From Cercospora beticola (lineage: Eukaryota > Ascomycota > Dothideomycetes > Mycosphaerellales > Mycosphaerellaceae), in NCBI RefSeq assembly GCF_033473495.1, contig NC_088935.1, positions 2,914,001 to 2,978,000 of the forward strand: a DNA stretch of 64,000 bases, written 5' to 3'. Below, piece by piece: positions 44,627 through 55,908 of this stretch. A model generated the notes under the pieces. The model was not told the DNA's origin. It ran no database searches and saw only the letters and a program-made list of their open reading frames with translations. The first letter of the stretch is position 1. Each line of letters starts with the position of its first letter. The position numbers and the translations under genes were made by a program.

Positions 44627-46192
44627 TCAACCTCGCTCCGCAGAGAAGGAGGATGGCGGAGGCGGCAGGCTCACATCAGTTCCCTGTGTTTCCTGCCTTC
44701 GTAATCGCTTGAGGGACTCGTCGCAAGGTGGCAGGGGGAATGGTGAGCTGGCTAATGTGTTCACGACAGCCGTCGTGCCTGGCTGCTCGGATTCGTCCAG
44801 ACTTGTTCCATGGCGTGACCCAGGTCGACTATGTTGTGTAGGCATAACTGTGCTTATTTGGCTCGCACGCAAGTGATGCATTGGAGTGGGTGATTGTGTA
44901 TCAGCCTGAGAAAATCTGCCCGCGTCGCGTTCGAGTGCTGCAGTGATTGGGTCGAAAGTCTGTTGGAACATGGGATCGTAAGCACCTGTCATGATATCGG
45001 CTCCGTCAACATCGCTGTTTCCCAGTCGCCATTCTGCGCTATCCTCGTCCTCGAGATGGTGCCCATCTTGCGACTCCTGGACCAAGGTCGATCGGCAGGG
45101 AGATCGGGTTGATGCGTGTTGTAGCCCTTCTGGCAAGGTATCACGAGTGCGTTCGTCGATCGTCCCGTCAAGCGCATGGTCAGACTCGCTATCTCCGGAG
45201 TCGTCTGAGCCATTTTCACAGCCCTGAGTTGCTCGTTGCTTTGGCGAAAGTCCTTCAGCTCTTCTGTGTTTCCTAGGAGTGAAGATGTGCCTTGCGGTCC
45301 AAACGCCACGACCGAAGTCTTCCTCGGGTTCATCGTGCCGGGTGGTCTGCTCTAGCTCGTGTCCTTCAAAAGAGTCATCCAAGAGGTAAGGAGCATGTTC
45401 GAGCTGCTTCGTGGCCTGGAGGTTGATGCTGCGTTCTCGGAGCGGCGAAAGTCGATCTTGATGTGTAGAGTGTCTGCCGCTCCTTGAGAGATGGATACTC
45501 GAGGGTGTTTGTGACGATGGAATTTCTGTTCTGCGGGGCCTTTGGGGCGTCTTCAATGATGCTGCAGAGCTGGCAGTCGTGGGCCTCGTGCTAGGCGCTT
45601 CGTCGTCCGATTTGTCAGATGAGCCGAATAGTAAGTCTTGCCGCGATTGCGGAGAGCTAGCTATCGACAATAGGTGTCGGGCATGATCAAAGGTCGCTTG
45701 TGAAGGCGTCTTCCCTCTGCTGACATGGTCCACTGACGGCAAATGCTTCTTTTCGGACTGGTGCATGTTCGTTCCGGGCTTCATGGCCGCTGAGCTTTTG
45801 CGTTCTCGTTGATGCATGTCGCCACGCTCTTCGTTGCTCTTCGGCGACACGTCCAGATCGTCAGGCTCAGTGGAATCAGGCCGCACGAAGTCTCGCCAAT
45901 TTTGCGTGACAGTGGTCTGCTTCAACGCCTTACCGTACACCCTTCGCCGTTTCTTAGGCGGCATGTCGAAGTTGTCATTGTAGTCGCTCCCTTCTTCATC
46001 ACTGAAGTTGGTAGAGTCCTTCGCGCTGGGTTGCGGTGTAGATTGGACGAAGTCAATCTGCGTGAGAGTGGACTGATCGTGCAGCGAAGATGCTGACACT
46101 CGTGGCCGCCGTGGACGGATCGATGTTCTGCGTGGCAAGAACTTCTGTTGCCGCGGTGCGCGTGCAATGCGGACGTGTTTGCTCACGGGCAT
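44627..46192 (-). CDS. hypothetical disordered, probably nuclear protein
   Basis: One open frame of 521 codons; no intron needed. The sequence is hydrophilic and rich in Ser, Asp, Glu, Arg and Gln, with no membrane segment or signal peptide. The N-terminus is basic (SIRPRRPRVSAS). A bipartite-like nuclear signal PPKKRRRVYGKALK lies near residue 80, next to short motifs STLTQIDFVQS and TTVTQNW seen in other Pezizomycotina proteins. Many SP, TP and SQ/TQ sites suggest phosphorylation. Function unknown; the motif set would fit a chromatin or DNA-damage protein, which is only inference. It is divergent from the AlkB gene across 296 bp. Confidence 0.7.
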   Translation of the reverse strand: MPVSKHVRIARAPRQQKFLPRRTSIRPRRPRVSASSLHDQSTLTQIDFVQSTPQPSAKDSTNFSDEEGSDYNDNFDMPPKKRRRVYGKALKQTTVTQNWRDFVRPDSTEPDDLDVSPKSNEERGDMHQRERKSSAAMKPGTNMHQSEKKHLPSVDHVSRGKTPSQATFDHARHLLSIASSPQSRQDLLFGSSDKSDDEAPSTRPTTASSAASLKTPQRPRRTEIPSSQTPSSIHLSRSGRHSTHQDRLSPLRERSINLQATKQLEHAPYLLDDSFEGHELEQTTRHDEPEEDFGRGVWTARHIFTPRKHRRAEGLSPKQRATQGCENGSDDSGDSESDHALDGTIDERTRDTLPEGLQHASTRSPCRSTLVQESQDGHHLEDEDSAEWRLGNSDVDGADIMTGAYDPMFQQTFDPITAALERDAGRFSQADTQSPTPMHHLRASQISTVMPTQHSRPGSRHGTSLDESEQPGTTAVVNTLASSPFPLPPCDESLKRLRRQETQGTDVSLPPPPSSFSAERG

Positions 46193-46488
46193 TCCGTGCG
46201 GCGGGCTGTGAAGGTCGAGCTCTTTGCAGGTCGTGCCTACCTACAGTCGATTGATGTGATTGAGTGATTTGGTGATTCGTTGATTCTGTGATGATTCCGT
46301 TGATTCTGACGATTCTGGGGCGATTCGGACTGATTCGCGCGGCAGGCGGTAGACGCGTCGGGATGCAACGCAAATGACGCGTTTCTTGATGAAGGTCACA
46401 TCACGTGTCCCCATCAAATCTCGTCGGTCGTTCATCCCTGGTCGTGGTCTTCTCTGCCTCTACGTCAACAGCACCTACGCTCACGAAA
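46193..46488. promoter_or_regulatory. shared divergent promoter with TGATTC-like micro-repeats
   Basis: 296 bp. Between about 46246 and 46345 the pentamer GATTC or GATTG recurs about ten times (TGATTCGTTGATTCTG style). Little else is visible. Confidence 0.55.
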
Positions 46489-47707
46489 ATGACGGCGACA
46501 ATAGATGCACATGCCAGGCCCCCGGAATCTATGCGTGAGACGTATAAGAGATACCAGAAAGCGACTACGGAGGCAGTGCTGAGCCAGCCGGATCTCATCC
46601 AAATTGGCCAGGAAGCAGATCGCTACGATGCCGCCAGTCACGATGTGGGCGTACCGGCCAACCTAAGCGGTGCATTCGCTAGTTTCTTGGATCGTGAACC
46701 TGAGCCATGTACCTCTGCAGATTCTGCATGTATTGGCAGAGTCTACGAAATCCCTGGTGTACCAGGTAAGACCAATTGAGTGTGCCAGCACACGACTTGT
46801 ATTTCTTCTGAACGAGGTAGGCTTGTATATATATCCATCGCTACTCTCATCCGCAGTGCAGCTTGAATTGCTCGACAAACTTCTGCATCGGGATGTATCG
46901 AATCCTCGTCACAGCACGAATGTGCATCGCTTTCATCGCGTAGAGTATCCCCCATCCGAAGGCACAGGATCGTCGGCCTCTTTCTTCTCGCCAGCTGCGA
47001 CTAGCACAATATTTGAGCCTCTTGATCCTGCTGTTCACAAGCCGTTCGGTGTCCAGCAGTTCTGGAACAAAAAGCTCCGCTGGATCACACTTGGTGGCCA
47101 ATACGACTGGACAGAAAAGCAATATCCGTCTGAAGATCCACCCGAGTTCCCTGCTGATATCAAGAAGCTGGTGGAAGACTTATTCCCGATGAAAGCGGAA
47201 GCGGCTATTCTGAACCTGTACTCGCCAGGCGACACGCTGAGCCTGCATCGAGATGTCAGCGAAGAAAGCAATCAGCCCTTGGTCAGTATCTCCATCGGCT
47301 GCGACGCCATTTTCATCGCTGGTCTCGAGGAGAAGGATGTATCCGGCGGGAACTGCTCTACCGCTGCCATTCGTCTGCGGTCGGGCGATGCCGTGCTCAT
47401 GAGCGGTCCAAGCAGATACGCGTGGCACGGAGTTCCGAAGGTGAGTTAGCATGCATGGTCAGGAGAATCGCACTGGTTATGTTGGCGCTGTACCAAGATG
47501 TGCCGCTGAACGAGCCTCGGGGGTGAACCGATGCAATGCATTAATGATGTACGCTAACCAAAACTCGCCTCTCAGGTGCTTCCGAATACCTGCCCAGAAT
47601 GGTTACAATCATGGCCTGCTGCGGAGAAAGCGCCGCAATATCAAGTATGGAAGAACTGGATGGGGGGCAAACGGATCAACCTCAACGTCCGACAAATGTT
47701 TGACTGA
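46489..47707 (+). CDS. AlkB-family Fe(II)/2-oxoglutarate dioxygenase (ABH1-like)
   Basis: Three exons, 46489-46765, 46821-47440 and 47576-47707 (introns 55 and 135 nt); 342 aa. It contains the AlkB signature: iron ligands His-x-Asp in LSLHRDVSEES (about residues 235-237) and a distal His in YAWHGVPK. The 2-oxoglutarate-binding Arg pair is in the last exon (RINLNVRQMFD). The fold core includes RWITLGGQYDW and ILNLYSPGD. ABH1-type enzymes remove alkyl groups oxidatively from DNA or RNA bases; fungal substrates are not settled. An in-frame ATG at 46405 would add 28 low-complexity residues; the start used here fits the family better. Confidence 0.93.
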
Positions 47708-48312
47708 CTCTGCTGGACTCTGTCGAGCACGATCAAACTTTCACGATACAGATCACGTTCTCCATATCGCGGACTTACCAACGGCATTGCCTTAGCGCGC
47801 TTGAGTTTGTGCAATAGTACCTGGTCGGCACGTGGCGGGCCGCGGGTCTTGACGAGCATGCTGCATAACACGCAACGTCACCCCTCGATTCTGGGAGAAG
47901 CGACGCATTTCGTGAGATGCGCGATTGCATCTAAATCAACTGAAGGGCATGCCTAATGTCCTACTCAGCAGCTCAGTCATCACCGTCTCTCGCGGACCCA
48001 CTGCCGAAACTCTGTTTGTTCATTAACTGGCTGACACGAATTGCGCAACTCGTATCCTCGATGTCAGGCAACGGGACTCCACGCTCTGGTGCATTCTACG
48101 AATCGATCAAATCAGGATATACCGGACCCAACAACATATGGGTCAGTCTACTAGTACCCCGCCACGAGAGGGGAGCTGCTAGCTATCCTCGGGCAAATCG
48201 GAGGACGACCAGCCATGGCAATAAGTACCCAGTTTCGCATTGTTATCGTACACAGCATCCCCGTTCGATGCGATTCTGACACCAAACAACATACAAGAGC
48301 ATTGAATTCTCC
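47708..48312. other. intergenic, no gene supported
   Basis: About 600 bp of mixed composition with short ORFs only. It is the 5' region of the ThDP enzyme gene. Confidence 0.5.
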
Positions 48313-50663
48313 ATGGCTCCATTCAAACTGCAAAAGCCATCGAACAGAGAGCTTTTGGGCGGTGACCTGCTAGCTCAAGCCCTCCGCCACCTTGGTACCG
48401 ATGTAGCATTTGGTTTACATGGTGGGCACTTGGATGCTTTCCTGGTTGGAGCGCACGAGGTTGGCATCCGCCTAATTGACACACGGCACGAAACCACGGC
48501 GGTGCAGGCGGCTGAAGGATATGCCAAAATTTCTGGCAAAGTCGGCGTATGCTTTGTGACTGCGAACAGCGGGTGCGCAGACATTGCGAACGATGGTTCT
48601 ATAAGGTCTAATTCGAGTATAGCTTCTCCAATGGACTCCCGGGCCTTGCTACTGCCTTTGCCGATCGCTCCCCAATTTTCTGTGTCACTTCCAGTCCACC
48701 TTTGCAAGACAGCGAAACGAACGCCTTGCAAGGCTTTCACGATCAGGTGGTTGTAAGTAGACCTGTAGGGGCACGCGGCTGTGTTCTTACCTGCTTCCTT
48801 CCACTAGTCGTTATGTCTACACTCACTGACAATTGCTCCAGGTGGCCAAGCCCATCACGAAATTTGCGCACAGAGTTACAAATGTGGAAGAGATCCCTAG
48901 AATCGTTGCCTATGCTTTCAGAGCCGCCAGTGAGAAAATGCACTCCGAATCTGTTTCATGCGCAAGCAATTCTGATCGCGACCATAACAGATACCGGTAT
49001 CAAGGGACCAGTTCTGATCGATTTCCCTATCGATGTTCTGTTTTCACCTCCGCAAGCACATCGTATTGCCTACGGTGCCGTGGGGGTGGCCCCAGCGTCT
49101 CCTCCAGCGCCTGATCCGGCTGCTCTTGATAACCTATTGACAGCATGGAAAGCAGCCAAACGACCTGTCATAATCAACGGAACAGGCGCTAGAGGTATTG
49201 CGAAGGGCCTCCAGGCGCTTGCAGAAACCACGAACACTCCAGTGTTCTATTGTAAGTTTTCCTAGCAGCCATTTGGAAAAGCAAAAACATTGATTATATT
49301 CCCACCAGCGAACAAGCTCAGCACGCCCATCCCTCACGGCCATGAGCTTCGAGGCGGACCAGCCATGAACTTGGCGGCGTTCGCTGGCAGTGCTGAGCAT
49401 GCAGATTTTGTGCTACTTCTAGCCGCACGTACAGGCTTCCTTCTTGGTGGTCGAAGTGGTGCAATTATTCCAAATGGCGTCACGCTAGCACAGATTGACC
49501 TGTGGGTGTCACCAAATTTGTCATGTGATTCGTTCTTGAGAAAAACGGAATTGCTAACTCATCTTACTTTCTAGCGATGGAGGTGAAATCGGCAAATCGC
49601 ATGCAGTCGACATCGGTATCATCTCTGATGTCGGCTTGTTCTGCGATGCATTTGTTGCGAAAGCCTCTTCTGCTAACTTCCCCCGCAACGAAGATTGGAT
49701 CAAGAAATGCTTTGCATTGAACAACTCTCCATCACCATTCGAGAAGGATGAAAAGGTCATGCCAGATGGCCAGCTGCATGTAAGTCCACAAATACAAGCT
49801 CTGCGACTCCTGGTGGGCAATAACCTGACCATGACAGCCGTATCACGCGTTACATCAAGTTATGACGAATCTACCAAAAGATTCCATCATCATGTTCGAC
49901 GGAGGCGAGGCCGGTCAATGGGCCGCTATGACTGCAGAGCTCTCTCAACCTCACGTGGTCATGAATTCCACTGGCTACTTGGGCTTTTTGGGTAATGGTT
50001 GGGGTTATGCCCTTGGAGCCGCTGTTGCAGACCCATCCAGGTATGATCCTCTACCCGCCCCCCATCAACGTTGAACGTCGGCTAACGCGCACCTTCTAAC
50101 TTCACAGACTGATCGTCAATTGTCACGGTGACGGTTCCGCTGGTTTCCACATTCAAGAGCTGGACACATTTGCTCGCTTCAATCTTAATATCTTGACCAT
50201 CATCACAAATAACTACTTCTGGGGTATGGCAAAAACTGTTTTGAATCCCCCAGCGCTTTCGCTAACTACCGCAGGAATGTCTGTCAACGGACAGGACCTC
50301 CTTTACGATAAGACGACACCGGCGCGACCAGCTGTACAAATGTCCAAGGCATGTGCCTACGAAGTCGTCGCCCAGGGCTTCAACTGCGCGGGCGAGAAGG
50401 TCACAGAATACGACCAAGTCGGTCCAGCGATTCAAAGGCTCTCGAAGGCAGGCCCAGCGTTGTTGAACATGATTGTGAGCGTCAAGCCGACGAGCCCTGC
50501 GACTTTGTCCATGGTTGGCGCTACAAATGATCCGAACGTAAGTCTTCGCTTCCTCGCTCGATGCGTAAGCAGCTACTGACACATTCAGGTGATTGTCGTA
50601 CCCTACTATGATAACGTGCCTCGGCCGTATTACAAGGATCAACCTACCAACGGTCAGTCGTGA
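48313..50663 (+). CDS. thiamine-diphosphate-dependent enzyme (acetolactate-synthase-like)
   Basis: Nine exons: 48313-48572, 48623-48752, 48842-48929, 48991-49251, 49309-49501, 49575-49779, 49838-50040, 50108-50537 and 50589-50663; 614 aa, normal for the family. Introns are 50-89 nt. The N-terminal PYR domain has the catalytic Glu in DTRHETTAVQAAEGYA (Glu60) and SNGLPGLATAFADRSP across intron 1. The central domain includes KGPVLIDFPIDVLFSPP. The C-terminal PP domain carries the ThDP motif GDG (454-456) ending in NN (481-482). Family members join or cleave carbon chains at 2-keto acids. Sequence alone does not separate acetolactate-synthase-like, benzaldehyde-lyase-like or 2-hydroxyacyl-CoA-lyase-like activity; the C-terminus QPTNGQS is not a clear peroxisomal signal. 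Confidence 0.92.
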
Positions 50664-51289
50664 ACTACGTAGGATGAGCATCTAGAATAGCGTGAAAATG
50701 CAGGAAATACTTCGCCTGTGAAGGGAAAGCTGACGCGAGCATTTTACCAAGTTTCTCTTTCTTTGCTCTGTAACTTCTGCTTCACGTGCGATCCTTCAAT
50801 ATAGAGGCATGTGCGTCTTATCATGGGGAAAGCCAGGGAGATTTTAATATCTTCGGTGGCAGCTGAAACTGCGTTTCGACGAGAGGCAAGGTACGACTCA
50901 TGAGCGAATCGTCATTTTCGTTCTTCATGGTTTTGCTATCGTTGGCCCATCTACTGAGATATGAAGATGATGCCAAAGATTTCTGTCCACATTCGACCCG
51001 CTCTTTCATGCAGATATCGAGGCGGGAGATACAGGGACTGATTTTGCTCTCTCGCGCTCGCAGAATCCCAGTGAAGGGGTCTGACGCTAGACTCGGCACC
51101 ATGGAAAAGACTGCTTCGTGTGTGAGCGCGATGGAGAGAAAGAAGAGAGATGGGGACCAAATTCGTCAGTGTCGTTCTGCGGGTGCACGGATCTCCCGCA
51201 GCTTCCCGCTTTTTGCATTTGTCACCAGACCAATTCCTCCGTTCTTTTCCTACACTTCAACACCACCATGTGAACCACCAACCATTACG
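50664..51289. other. intergenic upstream of the Rab escort gene
   Basis: About 620 bp with ORFs lacking domains. No gene supported. Confidence 0.5.
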
Positions 51290-53033
51290 ATGCAGACCGA
51301 TTCAATCGCAAACTCCGACTGGGATGTCGTAATTGAAGGCACTGGGTTGCCGCAGTCGCTCCTCGCGCTGTACGTGCCCTCAGCTCGTGCACGCTTTGGC
51401 TCAGTCTGACTGACGCGCGAAGCTGGGGTTAAGAGCACTGTCACGTTCGGGCAAGAAGATCCTGCACATCGACCGCAACGGCTACTACGGTGGTAACGAA
51501 GCTTCGTTCGGGCTCGCCGACGCCGAAGAGTGGGCAGCAAAGCATGGCGGACCCGCGACCGCCGACTCGAGCTTCAGTTATGCCTCCGTGAACAGGCCAC
51601 AGAGCACTGGCGAGGCCCAGCTGGCAAGACCGAGAGCGTACGAGCTTTCCCTCGCACCTCAGCTGCTGTACAGTCGCAGTTCGTTGCTTGACGTCGTGGT
51701 TTCGTCCCAAATCCACAACCAGCTTGATTTTCAAGCGGTCGGCTCGTGGTTTGTTATCGACCCCAGCACAAACGCCCTCGCTGCAGTACCGGGAAGTCGA
51801 GAAGACATTTTCAGGGATGACAAGATTGATATGCGAGCCAAGCGCTCATTGATGAAACTGCTTCGGTCGTTGAATTCAGAAGATCCAGGCGAAGAGCTGG
51901 GAACACAGTCCGGCTTGGCTTTCACGAATCACCTCCAACAGCAATTTGGACTTCCTCCGGCCTTGCACTCGCCAGTGCTGGCGCTCAGTATGAGCATGTA
52001 TCCACCACAGGACATCACAGTTGAGTACGCGATGCCCAGAGTCATTCGTCACTTGCGCAGCGTAGGCGTGCATGCCCCCAGCTGTCCAGCATTACTGCAA
52101 AGGTATGGTGGGCTGGCAGAGATCATACAGGTCGCATGCAGAGCGAATGCCGTAGGGGGAGGTGTCTACGTGCTAGGTACTGGAGTCTCTAAGATTCAGC
52201 CTGCGCCTGCTCACGACGATAAGCTGAACATTGAGCTCGACAATGGCGATCATATATCAACGCGCTGGCATGTTGGCGAGGGAACATCAGTCACCGCTCT
52301 TGAAGAGGATCAACGCCGCGTGGTATCGAAGAGCATTTCCGTCGTGGGCTCGTCGTTGAGCGCATTGTTCAGACCCCTTGCAGCGGGCGCTGTAATACCC
52401 GCCGGCGCTATTGTCATGGTAGCCGGGGACAGCGACGCAGATCCTCCTGTCTTCGTTGTAGCTCATTCGAGCGACTCTGGCGAATGCCCAAGTGGTCAAA
52501 GTACGTCCTTCCCTTCCATTCAAAATCCCCAACATGATGATCCAACCTACGAATACTTATCTACATTGCCTGAATCGCATTGAAGAACAAAATCTCTGAC
52601 AACCTGAAATCAATACCCCAATGACCCGTCTATCTGCTTGCGCTACTAGCGGACCATTGGCTGACAAGAAGCTTCAGGTATTCTCTACGCATCTGTAGCT
52701 TGCGAACAACAAACAGGTTTTGCGCGTCTAGAGCGGGCGATTGGCACCTTGCTGGAAAGCTTGCCAAACGATGGAAAAGGCACAATCCTGTGGTCATTGA
52801 AGTATCAGCAAACCTACACGTCTCATCAGAGCGACGTTCAGCAGAACGATCGCATGATTCTATTGCCCAAGATATCCCCTGATCTGGTCCTGGAGGATGG
52901 CGTTGTAGAGAACGTGAAGGTGGCGTGGAAGCAGATCATCGGAGAGGAGGATCTTGGCAGCTTCATGCGTTTTGAAGCGAGAGAAGACAACATGGACGAT
53001 GATGATGGAGAACACGAATCAAGACAGCGTTAA
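51290..53033 (+). CDS. Rab escort protein (Mrs6-like, GDI superfamily)
   Basis: Three exons, 51290-51369, 51434-52500 and 52678-53033 (introns 64 and 177 nt); 500 aa. The N-terminus is the GDI/REP nucleotide-fold signature, WDVVIEGTGLPQSLLAL joined across intron 1 to ALSRSGKKILHIDRNGYYGG. Conserved blocks follow: LAPQLLYSRSSLLDVVVSS, SMYPPQDITVEYAMPRV, YGGLAEIIQVACRANAVGGG and a C-terminal ARLERAIGTLLES. The long insert after the first block (EEWAAKHGGP..) and the absence of GDI-specific sequences favour Rab escort protein over Rab-GDI. REP presents unprenylated Rab GTPases to geranylgeranyltransferase II. The exon 3 acceptor is chosen for phase and family match; intron 2 is long. Confidence 0.88.
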
Positions 53034-53248
53034 TCTACGAATACATCAATGACAGAATCGCCAGCTTGATTTATTTCTCACCTGTATTGCAAATGGATGA
53101 TCATTCATACTGTGCACTGCACTGCACACGTTGCACACGGATGCTCCCGTCCTTGGCATTTTTGACCACTCGCAACTCGATGTGGACCGCTTCTCTCACG
53201 TTCTCTGCCCACCCTTCCAGCGCTTGGACATATCAGCGCAACTATACC

Positions 53249-54371
53249 ATGCCTGGACGAAAGGAAGACGTGGAGCCGCATCGCGCGGAGATCGAGGATT
53301 TGACGCACAATGGCCACAACTGCGAGCAGATCGCTGCCGCGCTGAGGGCGAAAGGACTTGAGATATCCGCAAAGACCATCAGCCGCTATCGTGTGTCTTG
53401 GGGCATTCGAAAGCGTGCTGAGCCAAAAACAAAAGGGCGGACATGTAAGCAATCGAGAAGAAGGCGACGCCAGGAAATAGGCTGACACAGGACTTGCAGT
53501 TCCCAATCGCAAGAGATTCTCGACAGGACCGACCAAGCAGTAAGTGCCATTTGGAGAAATGTTCTAGCACACGGCACGCCTGTGCGGCCCTGGGACGTAC
53601 TGACGTTCATTTCTGGCAGCGAGCAACAGGAAGCTCGCAAAGCTGAGATTCTATCGAGGCACGAACGCGGAGAGACAGCTGAACAGATTGCTGCTGCATT
53701 ACAAGCGCAAGGTGCAGAGCTGCGCAGTGGGCCATCCACAATTACACGACTGCTAACAACATGGTATGCCATTCCATTCTCTGTCATCTTATGGGTATCA
53801 CTGGCTGACCTGCAGCAGGGGCCTCATACCTTACGATAAAGCGAGAGCGCGCGGAAAGCACTCTGTGGCGCAAGTTGCCAAACGTGCTGAACGCGTGACT
53901 ACCCCTAAACCTCGAAAGCCGCGCGCACCGAAGCAGATCGCGGTACCATCAAATCCCGCAGAGGTTGTTCATTATCCATCCGAGTGTGCTTTTGGGCCGA
54001 AGAAACGAGCGGCCGGTACTACTACATCTATTCCAGACAGCAACTTCAACATCGACCCCACATTCGACACGGGCCCACTCCCTGATGCAAACGATGATGA
54101 TGGGGAAGATTTCCCGCAGACAGCGCAGCAAGACCCACCCTCGATGAATGTCGCTGCAGAACTCATGTCGGCTGAAATGCTTGTGGACTTGGCGACTTCC
54201 ACCCTGGCGGCCGCCAATCGAGTGAAAGACCTCTACGTTGCGCGACAGGCGGGGCATCCTCTTCCTGGCACATCAATTGTCCCGACAGACGATGACATCG
54301 CCATGGCGAAACAGAAGGTCAGAGAAGCTGCTGCTGTCATGCACGACCTCGCAGTACCAAATATCACGTAG
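53249..54371 (+). CDS. protein with two helix-turn-helix-like repeats (Clr5/transposase-HTH-like)
   Basis: Four exons, 53249-53444, 53500-53539, 53620-53763 and 53819-54371 (introns 55, 80 and 55 nt); 310 aa. Two similar about 45-residue units stand in tandem: HRAEIEDLTHNGHNCEQIAA ending in a WG-like turn (VSWGIRK), and RKAEILSRHERGETAEQIAA ending TTWGLIP. Each looks like a helix-turn-helix of the kind found in Clr5 and recombinase/transposase DNA-binding heads. A basic linker (TPKPRKPRAPKQ) and a C-terminal helical region (NVAAELMSAEMLVDLATS) follow. No catalytic DDE domain is present. A DNA-binding role is inferred; no known name fits. A 40-nt exon and four exons for 310 aa make the model moderately fragile. 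Confidence 0.68.
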
Positions 54372-54636
54372 CGAGGGGCGGAAACGACTCGCGACTGAGG
54401 ACTGGTCGATATAGCCAAGAGCCTGTGCCATGGCGGCCTGATGAAAGCACTCTTGGATAAGGGGAGTTCTATTCATGAGTGAAGTACAAAAAGTACAAAA
54501 AAATACGGAGAAGAGACCACGCCAATTTCTCATCGCCTCGCACTTCCGGACATTCATATCGTCGATCGCTGAACACTTCTCCGGAAGCTGCATGCAAACG
54601 CCACTTTGCGCCATTGGAGTAAGTAGCAACTGTTCG
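54372..54636. other. short 3' spacer between convergent genes
   Basis: 265 bp, no gene seen. Confidence 0.5.
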
Positions 54637-55908
54637 CTAATGGGGCACTCCACCGCCCGGTCTGCCGTTGTTCAAATAAGTGTTAGCAAGCTGAGCTAAC
54701 AATGGTTTTGCCACAGGTGCAGCCTTTTCCCAGGTCTTTTGGCCTTTGTGGACAATGTTGTCCATGTCGAAGCCGCCATGTTTTCCGTTTCGCGGCTTGC
54801 TGCCTCTGCGTCTGTCGTGGTAGCCGTCGTATTCGTTGTCATATTTGTCGTCTCGTCTCCGGTCATCGCGTCTCGGGTCACGCTTGACAGCATAGCGATC
54901 GCGATCACGGTCCCGCCTGGCGTCCCGGCCATCGGTTCTGTAGCCACGCTCGTATGGGTCATCTCGTGCGGCGCGGCGTGGTCGGTCGGTGCCATAGCCA
55001 AAGTCCTCTTGACGACGTCTGTCCCGATCGTCTCGGCGTCGTGGTGGCGGATCGTATTCGTCGCTATCTTCTGGAGGATACGCAGCTCGCCTGGAGCGAC
55101 GACGAGGCGGCTCAGCGTATGGATCTTTACGACGGACTGGTTCCTCATCGACTGGATCTCGAACTTTCTGACGTCTCGGTGGCTCAATGTCATCGTAGTC
55201 ATCTCTATGTCGGTGACCGTGCTTTCGTGCTACAGGGGCAGGCTCTGGATCCGCATCATATGGCGATCTCCCTTCCTTGCGCTGTCTGCGTTCATTGGCA
55301 ACGGGGACTTCGTCATCGTAGGGATTCCGGCTTCTTCTCGAGTGCTTCCGATCAAGTGGGCGAGCTCCATCTTCGTCATCAGAGGGCGGGTTGGAGGCCT
55401 TCTTGCTCTGATACTTGCGGTCGGCATCTCGATCGGCGCCCACGTCTTCCTCTCGCGAGCCGCGTGCACTTCGGTGCCGCCTCGGATACTCTCCATCTGC
55501 GATATCTGGATAGCCATCTTTCGCTTTGGCACTCGGTTTCTCGCGAGTGGACGTAGGCTCAGGTGGCGAGGGATGATCTCGATGATGCTTGCGTCCACTG
55601 GTAGCATATTGCTTGCGATCGTCACCTATCGGAGGCGGTGGAATCTCTGGTTCAACTTGTGGTTTCTCTTTCGCCGCGGGCCTTTCTTCTTTGTGCTTCC
55701 GTCTGGGCACATATTCGTCTTCTTCATCACTCGCATCGTAGATGTCTCGTCTTCGACTCGCACGAGGTGGTTGAGGTGCGTCGTAAGACGGGTCACGCGT
55801 TTTTGTCGTAGGTCTCCGGTATATTTCATTATCATAGTCGTCATCGTATCGGTCTCGTCGACGTTCCCTCGGTCTGGGCGCCAGAGGATCGTCAGGATAG
55901 CCGGGCAT
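54637..55908 (-). CDS. Arg/Asp/Tyr-rich low-complexity protein
   Basis: One open frame of 423 codons. The whole length to about residue 370 is a charged mix of Arg, Asp, Glu, Pro and Tyr with RDRDR-, RRDD- and YDD-type runs and no fold. Only the last 45 residues look ordered (DMDNIVHKGQKTWEKAAP then LLAQLANTYLNNG). This tail recurs at the end of similar fungal RS/RD-like proteins. Such composition is common in RNA-binding or condensate-forming proteins, but no RNA-binding domain is present. The opposite strand is also open for 419 codons as a hydrophobic shadow. Function unknown. Confidence 0.65.
   Translation of the reverse strand: MPGYPDDPLAPRPRERRRDRYDDDYDNEIYRRPTTKTRDPSYDAPQPPRASRRRDIYDASDEEDEYVPRRKHKEERPAAKEKPQVEPEIPPPPIGDDRKQYATSGRKHHRDHPSPPEPTSTREKPSAKAKDGYPDIADGEYPRRHRSARGSREEDVGADRDADRKYQSKKASNPPSDDEDGARPLDRKHSRRSRNPYDDEVPVANERRQRKEGRSPYDADPEPAPVARKHGHRHRDDYDDIEPPRRQKVRDPVDEEPVRRKDPYAEPPRRRSRRAAYPPEDSDEYDPPPRRRDDRDRRRQEDFGYGTDRPRRAARDDPYERGYRTDGRDARRDRDRDRYAVKRDPRRDDRRRDDKYDNEYDGYHDRRRGSKPRNGKHGGFDMDNIVHKGQKTWEKAAPVAKPLLAQLANTYLNNGRPGGGVPH

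Noticed and set aside
46405..46488. 28-residue N-terminal extension of the AlkB protein
   Set aside because: Low complexity, lies in the divergent promoter; the ATG at 46489 gives a typical start.
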